Shown one piece after another: positions 49,953-57,590 of a DNA stretch of 64,000 bases. Each line of letters starts with the position of its first letter. Within the stretch, counting starts at the first letter, position 1. Source of the stretch: Lichenicola sp965198655. GTDB lineage: Bacteria > Pseudomonadota > Alphaproteobacteria > Acetobacterales > Acetobacteraceae. The stretch is from positions 1,550,001-1,614,000 of the forward strand of contig OZ240668.1 in the NCBI GenBank assembly GCA_965198655.1. The letters are read 5' to 3'. The notes beneath the pieces are model-generated. The model saw nothing but the letters and a program-made list of their open reading frames with translations. It was not told the origin of the DNA and did no database searches. The translations under genes and the position numbers were made by a program.

Positions 49953-50816
49953 CTAGAGGGGCATCTCCCGGTCTGTCTCCAGCCAATACCAGGCCAGTGT
50001 CGCCGCGGCACCGACTGCAAGCCGCGCATGACGCGGGCTAAGCCCTTTCGCTTTGCCTTCTTGCCCGTGCCCGGTTCCGTAGAAACCACGGAGTTCGGCG
50101 ATGCCGTGGACGAGCGATGCCAAGTTGCTCAGCATCCGCTTGATTGTAGCTGCGCCTTTGGCGGCATCAGGGACATCGTCCGGCACCTGCTTGAGTGCCT
50201 TGAAGACCGCTTTTCCGAGTTCCAATACATCGGCACCCCGCTCCGGAGGCGAGCCACGACGCTCCAGGATCGTCTTCGCCACCGTTTCGACCATCTCCTT
50301 GGCGCTGCCGATGGCCTGCCTCGGGTCCGTGTCGATGGAGCTTTCAATGCGCCGTATGTGCTCGCCAAGGTGGGCGAGGTCGAGCTGCTCGGCGAGCGCC
50401 TTAGTGTCCGCGAGGCGAGCCGCTATGGACAGGGACCGGAAGGCGCCGTCCTTCCAGATGAAGCCGCACTTCTTCATCTCGCCGATGAAGCGCACCAGTG
50501 GGTGTTCTGGCGACGGGAGAGGGTTGGACCACGCCGGGGTCATGGCGGCTCGAGCCGCGTCAACCCGCCTCTCGACTTCGGTCAGGATGAGGGTCGCTAC
50601 TGATACGAACTTCTGCGCGTCCCGAGGCTTCGAGAAGTCGAGACCGTTATAGTAGGCCGCAACGAGTGTCCGACGCTGTCCGCCCTCGAAACTTGGATCG
50701 GGGACCTCTTCGATGCCGACTTCTTCGAACTCGTCCCGGATTTCCTTGAGGGTCCAGGCCGACAGGTGGTCGGAGAGCAGGTTGCGTGCCCGCTTCGAGA
50801 TGATGTCCCCTGCCAT
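49953..50816 (-). CDS. Abortive infection (Abi_C domain) protein
   Basis: A 287-residue protein. The C-terminal part (SIDTDPRQAIGSAKEMVETVAKTIL, then VPDAAKGAATIKRMLSNLASLVHGIAELRG) fits the Abi_C/abortive infection C-terminal family, a HEPN-like helical domain, and the N-terminal half is a separate helical region. Such proteins shut down infected cells. It follows the restriction enzyme gene by 45 bases on the same strand and probably shares its transcript, giving a two-layer defence. Confidence 0.7.
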   Translation of the reverse strand: MAGDIISKRARNLLSDHLSAWTLKEIRDEFEEVGIEEVPDPSFEGGQRRTLVAAYYNGLDFSKPRDAQKFVSVATLILTEVERRVDAARAAMTPAWSNPLPSPEHPLVRFIGEMKKCGFIWKDGAFRSLSIAARLADTKALAEQLDLAHLGEHIRRIESSIDTDPRQAIGSAKEMVETVAKTILERRGSPPERGADVLELGKAVFKALKQVPDDVPDAAKGAATIKRMLSNLASLVHGIAELRGFYGTGHGQEGKAKGLSPRHARLAVGAAATLAWYWLETDREMPL

Positions 50817-50861
50817 GGATGCACCCGAAGCTCCGCTAGGTCGCCTGGACCGGCTCCGGGG

Positions 50862-51410
50862 CTACCGCTTCCGAGCCGAAGACGGCCGACCGGTCGCCGC
50901 GTTGACGTTCGTGTCCGTAGGCATGTCAGGCGACGTGTAGATCAGGTCGCCGCGCTCCTGGACGTAGCGGAGAGGTATCTTCGGGTTGTTGATGTCCTTC
51001 TGCTTCTCGTTCCACCTCCGCAGGTACTGGTCGAGCCAGTCCGCCATGTGTTCCGGTGTCAGGCGCCATATCTGCCGGAGCTCTATCCCCTCGTAGGTGG
51101 CGAATATCCAGGGCACCTTCCGGTACTTCTCGATGATCGTCGGGTTGAGGTGGTGGTGGGTCGAGAACTGGTTCGTCTTCAGGACATTGACCGTCTTGAG
51201 CTCCAGCTCCTGGCCCGTCTCCCTGTCGACCGCGTCGTTGCCCTCGCGCGACTTCAGGAGCTCGACGTCCAGGACCAGGGCAAGCTGGAGAAGCTTGCCA
51301 CCGTTGTCCTGGAAGATGTCATCGACGCCGTGGCGGGCGGCAAGCGACTGATACTGCTGGATGTAGGGGAACAATTCGCGCAGGCGCGCGAGATCCGGAT
51401 GCGACGGCAT
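50862..51410 (-). CDS. PvuII-like type II restriction endonuclease
   Basis: A 182-residue protein that is clearly a PvuII relative: the N-terminus HPDLARLRELFPYIQQYQ, then DIFQDNGGKLLQ, the catalytic NDAV and ELELKTVN, and STHHHLNP. By alignment from memory, D59, E70 and K72 correspond to PvuII D58, E68 and K70, and the two DNA-contact His are kept. It should cut CAGCTG. It has a C-terminal extension of about 25 residues over PvuII. Divergent from the methyltransferase gene, as in the original system, but I see no control (C) protein gene. Confidence 0.88.
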   Translation of the reverse strand: MPSHPDLARLRELFPYIQQYQSLAARHGVDDIFQDNGGKLLQLALVLDVELLKSREGNDAVDRETGQELELKTVNVLKTNQFSTHHHLNPTIIEKYRKVPWIFATYEGIELRQIWRLTPEHMADWLDQYLRRWNEKQKDINNPKIPLRYVQERGDLIYTSPDMPTDTNVNAATGRPSSARKR

Positions 51411-51498
51411 GCGTTCCTCTGGCAGGCGACTCGGGGTGATGCGATACCCTCTCCAGTCAGGTGATCACCCGCGATCGGCGGCTGCAAGGAGACTCTCG

Positions 51499-52509
51499 GT
51501 GCCCGTTCTTCCCGCGATGCTTACCCCACCGAGCTACCTGACCCGCCAGGGCGCCGCCTACGTCGGGGACAGCATGGACCTCCTGGACAGCCTGCCGGAG
51601 GGGAGCGTCAACCTCGTCGTGACCTCGCCGCCATTCGCCCTGCTGCGAGAGAAGACCTACGGCAACCGCGCCCAAGACCTCTACGTGGACTGGCTGCTCG
51701 GCTTCGCCGCCAAGGTGCGCCGGGTGCTGGCGGATGACGGCAGCTTCGTGGTGGACATGGGCGGCGCCTACCAGCGGGGCGTGCCGTCGCGCTCACTCTA
51801 CCAGTTCAGGTTCCTAGTCAGGGCCGTCGACGAGGTGGGCCTCTTCCTCGCGGAGGACGTCTACTGGAACAACCCAGCCAAGCTGCCCTCGCCAATCGAG
51901 TGGGTGAACAAGCGCAAGCTGCGCATGAAGGACTCGGTCAACAACATCTGGTGGTTCGGGAAGACCGAGTGGCCGAAGGCTGACATCACCAAGGTCCTGG
52001 CACCATATTCGGCCAGGATGCACAAGCTGTTCGAGGATCCGGACAAGTTCTACTCGCCAAAGAAGCGCCCTTCCGGGCATGACATCGGCAGGGGCTTCGC
52101 CAAGGACAACGGGGGCGCCATTCCCTCTAACCTCATCTCGGTCCCTAACACCGAGAGCAACGGCTTCTACGCCGCGTGCTGCAAGCTGGTCGGCACGCCC
52201 GCCCATCCGGCTCGGTTCCCGGTCGACATCCCGCGGCACTTCATCAGGATGTGCACCGATCCCGGGGATGTCGTCCTGGACATCTTCGCGGGTAGCAACA
52301 CTACCGGCCAGGTAGCGGAAGCCGAGGGACGGCGGTGGCTGGCCTTCGAGCAGGACCCGACCTACGTGGCCGCCAGCGCCTTCAGGTTCCTTGGCAAGAA
52401 TGCCGCTAAGGCCGAGGTCACCGGGCTCTACGAGACCTTGTCGACTGGCCGGAAGGGCGTCCAGATGGTGGGCGCAGATGTGCAGCCGAGCCTTCTGGAC
52501 GTGGCATAG
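51499..52509 (+). CDS. PvuII-like N4-cytosine DNA methyltransferase
   Basis: A 336-residue protein, the same length I recall for M.PvuII. Motif IV TSPPFALL comes first and the SAM-binding motif I DIFAGSNTTGQV is near the C-terminus, as in beta-class m4C enzymes. Long blocks such as LPSPIEWVNKRK and RPSGHDIG also fit. The GTG at 51499 follows AAGGAGA. It should methylate CAGCTG and protect host and phage DNA from the partner nuclease. The 88 bases between R and M carry a perfect palindrome GGTGATCACC. Confidence 0.88.
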   Translation: MPVLPAMLTPPSYLTRQGAAYVGDSMDLLDSLPEGSVNLVVTSPPFALLREKTYGNRAQDLYVDWLLGFAAKVRRVLADDGSFVVDMGGAYQRGVPSRSLYQFRFLVRAVDEVGLFLAEDVYWNNPAKLPSPIEWVNKRKLRMKDSVNNIWWFGKTEWPKADITKVLAPYSARMHKLFEDPDKFYSPKKRPSGHDIGRGFAKDNGGAIPSNLISVPNTESNGFYAACCKLVGTPAHPARFPVDIPRHFIRMCTDPGDVVLDIFAGSNTTGQVAEAEGRRWLAFEQDPTYVAASAFRFLGKNAAKAEVTGLYETLSTGRKGVQMVGADVQPSLLDVA

Positions 52510-52544
52510 AGTCCAGAAGGCCATCCGCCAGTTCCGGAGACGAC

Positions 52545-53144
52545 ATGTACGCGCCATACAGGAAGCCATGGCTGGGCGACCGCTGGATTGAGACGGGCCT
52601 CCTCGTCCTAGGCGAGAGCCACTACTCCAACGAGAACCCTGAGGACCCGGAGATGACTCGGAAAGTCGTTTCCGATGTCGCTGCAGGTCGCCGCAAGCTG
52701 CGATTCTTCACGGCCGTGGAGCGGGTCATCACAGGCTGCGCGGCCGGTGAGACAAGACCCCCCACTTTCTGGCCCAATGTGGCGTTCGCGAACTTCTGCC
52801 CAGGTGCCGTCGCCGACCGTAGCCAAGCGGTCACCCCAGAGATGATGGACCGCGGCATCCGGGCCTTCCCGGGCATGCTCGGCGCCCTGCGTCCGCGGCG
52901 CGTCCTCTTCGTCACGAAGCGGTGCTGGAAGGCCGCCGAGCGCTTCGAGGGAGTGACATGGATCGAAGCGGAGCCGCTGCTGCATGAAGGACACGGCGAG
53001 GATGTAGGCTTCTTCGGACTCGCGGATTTTCAGCCTGGCGCCTTGGCGATGAGCATCCAGCACCCCGCAACCCCGGGATGGGACCTGGGCCGGTGGCACG
53101 CGCTCGTCAGGGACTTTCTGGCCCGCCCATTGGTGCAAGCGTAA
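52545..53144 (+). CDS. Uracil-DNA-glycosylase-fold-like protein
   Basis: A 199-residue protein, 35 bases after the methyltransferase, with GGAGACGAC ahead of the ATG. The fragment GLLVLGESHYSNE near the N-terminus and the C-terminal MSIQHPATPGWD fit the pattern of UDG-superfamily proteins (first motif and H-P motif) but lack the typical catalytic residues I would need to name one. Possibly DNA repair or damage sensing linked to the methylation system. The last prophage gene before attR. Confidence 0.5.
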   Translation: MYAPYRKPWLGDRWIETGLLVLGESHYSNENPEDPEMTRKVVSDVAAGRRKLRFFTAVERVITGCAAGETRPPTFWPNVAFANFCPGAVADRSQAVTPEMMDRGIRAFPGMLGALRPRRVLFVTKRCWKAAERFEGVTWIEAEPLLHEGHGEDVGFFGLADFQPGALAMSIQHPATPGWDLGRWHALVRDFLARPLVQA

Positions 53145-53269
53145 GGGCGGCCCATGCCGCAGGTGTGGGGGATTATGTGGGGACGGCACCTGCACGAGAG
53201 GGCATGAACCGCGTCTACCGCGCTTCCTGCGTCAACAACTTCAACATCTTATGCGCTGCGGAGGCGGGG

Positions 53270-53338
53270 AGGGCGGTTTGCTAAACCGTTGTACACTGTA
53301 AAGGTGTACCGTGGGTTCGAATCCCATCCCCTCCGCCA
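53270..53338 (+). other. tRNA-Ser(GCT) 3' fragment, putative attR core
   Basis: Starting in the anticodon stem (GGGCGGTTTGCTAAACCG, anticodon GCT at about 53280-53282), this carries a long variable arm (GTACAC...GTGTAC), T-arm (GTGGG TTCGAAT CCCAT), acceptor CCCCTCC, G and CCA. It has no D-arm and no matching 5' acceptor strand in place. A functional serine tRNA would need about 20 more bases. The best reading is that the intact gene, and attL, lie to the left of the window beside the integrase, and that this copy is the phage-side core. Confidence 0.75.
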
Positions 53339-53657
53339 AAGCATCTAAATAAGTTCAGCAATTGCAATAGCTTAGCAGGCTGATCAAGCTGACGCGTCGG
53401 CTGTTTCCACAATTTGTTTCACAAAGCGACGCCGGCTGCTTCAACGTGACCTTTTGCAATGGCTTGCTGTGTCCCGGTTTACGTTCAACTATGCGTGAGG
53501 CTATCGCCGGTTCAGCGTAAGGTTTGTTGAGACTGCCTGCTGTGGGTAGGCGACTCATATTTATGAATGGTTCATCGGTTTAGCTGCTCAGTAGGCGCCC
53601 TGCACTGATAGGCTGCGTAACGGGCCAGCACATAGGCAGTCTGTCGGCTCAAACGGT
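53339..53657. other. Non-coding AT-rich stretch right of attR
   Basis: I see no gene, but one copy of a 50-base imperfect repeat (53506-53556) that recurs at 54867-54916 and a few short inverted repeats. It may be the edge of an older island at the same tRNA. Confidence 0.5.
53506..53556 (+). repeat. Imperfect direct repeat, copy A
   Basis: GCCGGTTCAGCGT, a GGTTTG block and CTGTGGGTAGG match the second copy at 54867-54916 at most positions. The two copies bracket the gene pair at 53712-54840, as a mobile cassette boundary or a shared control element would. Confidence 0.5.
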
Positions 53658-53685
53658 TTTACGGTGTCCTCTAAACGTGTATGAT
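53658..53685 (+). promoter_or_regulatory. Promoter for the 53712 gene
   Basis: TTTACG (53658-53663) and TATGAT (53680-53685) are 16 bases apart. The predicted transcript start is at about 53692, exactly at an ATG that opens a seven-codon frame (ATG to TGA 53713-53715), so the message may be leaderless. Confidence 0.5.
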
Positions 53686-53711
53686 ATCCCGATGAGCAAG
53701 GGTAAAACCGC

Positions 53712-54491
53712 TTGATCCAAGCCGTTCCGGCTGTCGAGGCCGCTCAGCTCTATAATGAGACACTGCACCTCCCAATGGGTGATGAGCAGAGGCTGCCACA
53801 AATCTTGTGGCGGTTGCAGGCGCTGGTGCGTCGCCTACCACATGATCCAGTTGTAAAGGTAGCTCTTTTACAAGCTCTGGTGTCATCAGGGCGTCCTTCC
53901 GAAGCTAACACTTTAGCAGAGGAAATTTGGGCATATCGCAACGTCTTGGTTGAAGGACCACTGACCGCTTATACACGACTGCTTTGGTTTTTAGGAAAGT
54001 TTGATCTTGTTCAAAAGCTAAATAACGGTAGCGTTGAGGACGCACGTCTTGCTTTGGCAATTGGCGACGTTGCATCCCTTCGTCTACTATCTGATGGGAC
54101 AGAGTCAAGCAGTCGAGGGGCGTTTAGCCAATTTCTTAAGCGCCTTGAAGAAGTCAAAATGACTGAACACCTAGCCCAGCATCAAGAGATAGTTCGTAGT
54201 GTTATCGGGACAAGGCAGCTTTATACGCATTTCCTTATTCATCCTAAAGATGAACAGTCAGCCGCATCCGCTGCGCAATGCTTTTACATGATCGACGATT
54301 TCGAAGCTCGAAGCCATTTAAGCGACGACCTCTACACAAATCTTCAAGCTTATTATAAGCGTGTTGGTCTTGAGGATATCGATTTTTGGGACGTGTTAAC
54401 TCCGATGTTCTTCGATTATCGAGCACTAGAACCAAAGATAGATCCCATAGCGGGGTTAGTAGCATTAAGTGGATCCTGTTTCCCACGCTAA
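53712..54491 (+). CDS. Unknown helical protein of the AT-rich module
   Basis: A 259-residue protein of helix-rich, TPR-like composition, read from TTG at 53712 whose first bases overlap the TGA of a seven-codon frame (TTGA). AT-rich codons set it apart from both the phage and the chromosome. No family is recognised. It overlaps the next gene by 23 bases, suggesting coupled translation and a joint role, for instance defence or toxin-antitoxin, but nothing in the sequence proves it. A one-base error could also join the short frame to this gene. Confidence 0.5.
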   Translation: MIQAVPAVEAAQLYNETLHLPMGDEQRLPQILWRLQALVRRLPHDPVVKVALLQALVSSGRPSEANTLAEEIWAYRNVLVEGPLTAYTRLLWFLGKFDLVQKLNNGSVEDARLALAIGDVASLRLLSDGTESSSRGAFSQFLKRLEEVKMTEHLAQHQEIVRSVIGTRQLYTHFLIHPKDEQSAASAAQCFYMIDDFEARSHLSDDLYTNLQAYYKRVGLEDIDFWDVLTPMFFDYRALEPKIDPIAGLVALSGSCFPR

Positions 54492-54840
54492 AGCTTTACT
54501 TTTGCAAGCGCTGGATGAAAACGGTCGTAGAACTGTCGGATCCCGTTGCTATTTCCTTGCTTTCAAAGCGTGCGCAGACGTGGCAGTCCATAATGGCCTA
54601 GTATTGACTTTAACCGGAGCGGATCATGGTTTAGTTAAAGCAAAAATGAAAACGCTAAAACATTCTCACTACCACCGCATCGGCTCTACTCGATTAACAG
54701 ACCTTCATAAGCTTCGGAAATGGGCTGATTATCAACACCACATACCTTTTACTATACGAGTAGCTGAAGATGCCGTTGAAAGGCTTACTGAGCTGATCAG
54801 GCTTCTCGAAGAGGCAGCAGGTGATCTAAGAACTTGTTAA
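54469..54840 (+). CDS. Small partner protein with HEPN-like look
   Basis: A 123-residue helical protein from a GTG that overlaps the previous gene. The fragment VSHAKALLLQALDENGRRTVG and a C-terminal helix with ERLTELIRLLEE suggest a HEPN-type four-helix fold; I do not see the R-x4-6-H motif clearly. Coupled to the 53712 gene. Confidence 0.45.
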   Translation: MDPVSHAKALLLQALDENGRRTVGSRCYFLAFKACADVAVHNGLVLTLTGADHGLVKAKMKTLKHSHYHRIGSTRLTDLHKLRKWADYQHHIPFTIRVAEDAVERLTELIRLLEEAAGDLRTC

Positions 54841-54866
54841 GTTCAGGTCTGTGATTTGAAGCAAGT

Positions 54867-54916
54867 GCCGCTTCAGCGTCGGGTTTGCCCGGATTGCCCA
54901 CTGCGGGTAGGTTAGC
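54867..54916 (+). repeat. Imperfect direct repeat, copy B
   Basis: It matches 53506-53556 at most positions (GCCGCTTCAGCGT, GGGTTTG, CTGCGGGTAGG). The first codons of the frame that begins at 54885 are read from within this repeat, so the real start of that gene is probably downstream. Confidence 0.5.
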
Positions 54917-55718
54917 ATCTACTTCCGCGAAAGACATTGAGGCTTATGTGCCTGACGATCGGTTTAAACAGCCTGGCTTCAGGTGCCCGCATTGTGGAAA
55001 TGCAGCACAACAGAACTGGCGTAATTTATCTGCTACGGTCATTGATCCAAGCCGAGTGCCTACTCCCTGGCTTCCGCAGCTTCATACCCCACCAAATATG
55101 ATCGGCACAGCAGAAAGCCCCGCGCCTCCCACTGATACTAAGGCTCGTGCCATTAAGCTTGGGCAGGGGAGGCGGGGGACGTTTGACTACCAAGCTGTCG
55201 AGAATTTGACACTATCTCAATGCTACACCTGCCGTGAGGTGACAGTATGGGTTGCAGACGACATCGTTGTGCCACGTATCGAAGTTGGCAAGACACCTCA
55301 CCCAGATCTTCCTGAAGTTTGCAAAGCTGACTTCGTAGAAGCCTGCGCCGTAGCTGAAGCCTCGCCTCGCGCGGCAGCGGCTCTTTTGCGAGCTTGCATG
55401 GAAAAACTACTTGGCGAGATAACAGGGAAGACAACGCCCGACGAGGCCATCAGACATCTATTGTTAAAAGGTCTGGATGCCAGCGTTCAACAGGCTATGG
55501 ATGTTCTCAGGGTTACAGGCAACAAAGCTCTTCATGGATATGAAATTGCAGAAGATGAAATTACTGCGGCTCCAACTGAGGCTCTTATAGGTTTATTAAA
55601 CATTGTTGTAGAAGACCGCATTACAAAGCCGGCTAAACTAGAGGCGCTTTATCTAACCTTACCAGAAGTCGAACGGGCGAAGATCGCAAAGCGAAACGCC
55701 AAAGTTTTACCAACTTAG
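54885..55718 (+). CDS. Zinc-ribbon and DUF4145 domain protein
   Basis: A 277-residue frame. A zinc ribbon (CPHCGNAAQQNW at about residue 33, CYTC at about 109) is followed by the DUF4145 segment (FVEACAVAEASPRAAAALLRACMEKLLGEI and VTGNKALHGYEIAEDEI). DUF4145 is a HEPN-related helical domain often seen in restriction and defence loci. The start is uncertain; a start near AYVPDDRF (about 54945) fits family length better. AT-rich like the two genes before it. Confidence 0.65.
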   Translation: MPGLPTAGRLASTSAKDIEAYVPDDRFKQPGFRCPHCGNAAQQNWRNLSATVIDPSRVPTPWLPQLHTPPNMIGTAESPAPPTDTKARAIKLGQGRRGTFDYQAVENLTLSQCYTCREVTVWVADDIVVPRIEVGKTPHPDLPEVCKADFVEACAVAEASPRAAAALLRACMEKLLGEITGKTTPDEAIRHLLLKGLDASVQQAMDVLRVTGNKALHGYEIAEDEITAAPTEALIGLLNIVVEDRITKPAKLEALYLTLPEVERAKIAKRNAKVLPT

Positions 55719-55747
55719 GCGGATCGGCACGTCGCAACGCCACCCGG

Positions 55748-56431
55748 TCAGGCCGCCGCACCATCGCCGAAGCTTCCCACCCAGCACGCCGCCAACACCT
55801 CATCCACTTCCGCCATCGTCGCCCCGATCCCCAGCGCCCGCAGGCTCGTCACCCCGTGCTCGCGTATCCCGCACGGCACGATCCCGTCGAAATGCCCCAG
55901 CACCGGATCGACGTTGAGCGACACCCCGTGCCAGCTCACCCAACGCGTCATCCGTACCCCAAGCGCCGCGATTTTCGCCTCGTGACCTGTCGACGCGTCC
56001 GTGACCCACACCCCCACGCGCCCGTCGCGCCGCCCCGCCGCCACTCCCAGCCGCGCGAGGGCTGTGATCAGCCACCCTTCCAACCCGGACACGAACGCCC
56101 GCACGTCCCGTGCCGGCACCGGCCCGTGCGCCCGGTGCAGGTCCAGCATCACGTAGCCGACCCGCTGTCCCGGTCCGTGATACGTCCACTGCCCGCCGCG
56201 CCCGGCCTCGAAGGTCGGGAAGCCGAGCGGGTTGAACAGGTCCTCAGCCCGCGCCGAGGTGCCGGCGGTGAAGCATGGCGGATGCTCCAGCAGCCACACC
56301 TGTTCCGGCGTTGCCCCGTCGCGGATTCCCGCCACCGCGTGCCGCATCCGCGCCATCGCATCCGGATACGCGACCGGCGCGGCACTTCGTGTCCAGACCG
56401 GCCCTGGGATGATTGCCGTGCTCGCGTCCAT
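55748..56431 (-). CDS. lipB: Octanoyltransferase LipB
   Basis: A 227-residue protein. HPPCFTAGTSARAED, RGGQWTYHGPGQ, KIAALGVR (catalytic Lys) and IVPCGI (catalytic Cys) are the LipB signature blocks in order. It moves an octanoyl group from acyl carrier protein to lipoyl domains, the first step of lipoic acid formation. Chromosomal house-keeping gene that marks the end of the island. It is divergent from the tRNA-Leu gene. Confidence 0.92.
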   Translation of the reverse strand: MDASTAIIPGPVWTRSAAPVAYPDAMARMRHAVAGIRDGATPEQVWLLEHPPCFTAGTSARAEDLFNPLGFPTFEAGRGGQWTYHGPGQRVGYVMLDLHRAHGPVPARDVRAFVSGLEGWLITALARLGVAAGRRDGRVGVWVTDASTGHEAKIAALGVRMTRWVSWHGVSLNVDPVLGHFDGIVPCGIREHGVTSLRALGIGATMAEVDEVLAACWVGSFGDGAAA

Positions 56432-56489
56432 CGTTTATACGGCCCCCGTCGTCCTCGGTTATCGTCTTCCGATCCGGGGTTGTCACGGT

Positions 56490-56575
56490 GCGGTCGTGGC
56501 GGAATGGTAGACGCGCAAGCTTGAGGTGCTTGTGGGGGAAACCCCGTGGAAGTTCGAGTCTTCTCGACCGCACCA
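56490..56575 (+). tRNA. tRNA-Leu(GAG)
   Basis: GCGGTCG at the 5' end pairs with CGACCGC before A-CCA at 56572-56575. Anticodon stem CAAGC/GCTTG with loop TTGAGGT, anticodon GAG at 56523-56525. Long variable arm and TTCGAGT T-loop complete a class II leucine tRNA. CCA is encoded. Confidence 0.92.
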
Positions 56576-56711
56576 CCTCGCCCCTGATACCGGAGCTCCC
56601 CATGCCGGCCCCGCCGCAACCCCGGATTGCGGCTCCGCCCGCCGCATGGCACCTTTCCCGCCGTAACGATGCCGGCAATCGGCAGGGCGTTCCAGACGGG
56701 AGTAGACCAGC

Positions 56712-57590
56712 GTGATCAAGCCGCTACGAAAGGCAGTCCTCCCGGTCGCGGGCCTGGGCACGCGCTTCCTCCCGGCCACCAAGGCGATGGCCAAGGAGAT
56801 GCTGCCGGTCGTGGACAGGCCGCTGATCCAGTACTCGATCGACGAGGCTCGCGCCGCCGGCATCGAGCAGTTCTGCCTCATCACCGGCCGCGGCAAGACC
56901 GCCCTGGTCGAGTATTTCGACCGTGCCTATGAGCTCGAGGCCACGCTCAAGGAGCGCAACAAGCCGGAGGCGATGGCCGCATTGCGCGAGTCCAGCATGC
57001 TGCCCGGCACCATGCTGTCGGTGCGCCAGCAGGAGCCGCTCGGCCTCGGCCACGCGATCTGGTGCGCGCGCGCCTTCATCGGCGACGACCCGTTCGCGAT
57101 CCTGCTCCCCGACGACATCGTGCTGTCCAAGACCCCCTGCCTGAAGCAGCTCGCCGACGCCTACCACCAGACCGGCGGCAGCGTGGTCGCGGTGTCCGAG
57201 GTGCCGCGCGAGCACACCAACCGCTACGGCATCCTCAAGATCGGATCCGATGACGGCCGCCTGGTCGAGGTGACCGGCCTGGTCGAGAAGCCGGATCCGA
57301 AGGACGCGCCGTCCAACCTGTCCATCATCGGCCGCTACGTGCTCACCCCCGACGTCATGACGCACCTGAACAAGCTGGAGCGCGGCGCCGGCAACGAGGT
57401 GCAGCTCACCGACGCCATGGCCAAGATGATCGGCCACCACCCGTTCCACGGCCTGCGCTACGAGGGCCGCCGCTTCGACTGCGGCGACAAGGCGGGCTTC
57501 CTGGAGGCGCAGATCGCCTTCGCGCTGGAGCGGCCGGACCTGGGGCCGGCGGTGCGCGAGTTCCTCAAGACCTATGTCGGAGCGCTCTGA
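56712..57590 (+). CDS. galU: UTP-glucose-1-phosphate uridylyltransferase
   Basis: A 292-residue protein from a GTG. AGLGTRFLPATKAMAKEMLPV at the N-terminus is the GalU nucleotide-binding loop, and VEKPDPKDAPSNLSIIGRYVL the family block. It makes UDP-glucose for surface polysaccharides. Its stop overlaps the ATG of the mutase gene, an operon for sugar-nucleotide synthesis. Confidence 0.92.
   Translation: MIKPLRKAVLPVAGLGTRFLPATKAMAKEMLPVVDRPLIQYSIDEARAAGIEQFCLITGRGKTALVEYFDRAYELEATLKERNKPEAMAALRESSMLPGTMLSVRQQEPLGLGHAIWCARAFIGDDPFAILLPDDIVLSKTPCLKQLADAYHQTGGSVVAVSEVPREHTNRYGILKIGSDDGRLVEVTGLVEKPDPKDAPSNLSIIGRYVLTPDVMTHLNKLERGAGNEVQLTDAMAKMIGHHPFHGLRYEGRRFDCGDKAGFLEAQIAFALERPDLGPAVREFLKTYVGAL

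Noticed and set aside
51411..51498. A PvuII-type C-box and C protein
   Set aside because: I found no GACT...AGTC array and no small HTH gene between R and M. Only a plain palindrome, GGTGATCACC, is present.
53260..53338. A functional tRNA-Ser(GCT) gene at this place
   Set aside because: GGAGGCG at 53260-53266 pairs only partly with the acceptor, and only six bases lie between it and the anticodon stem, so there is no D-arm. The fragment reading is better.
1..53338. A Mu-like transposable phage
   Set aside because: Some tail genes are Mu-like, but there is no transposase pair (MuA/MuB) and the integrase and tRNA fragment point to site-specific integration.
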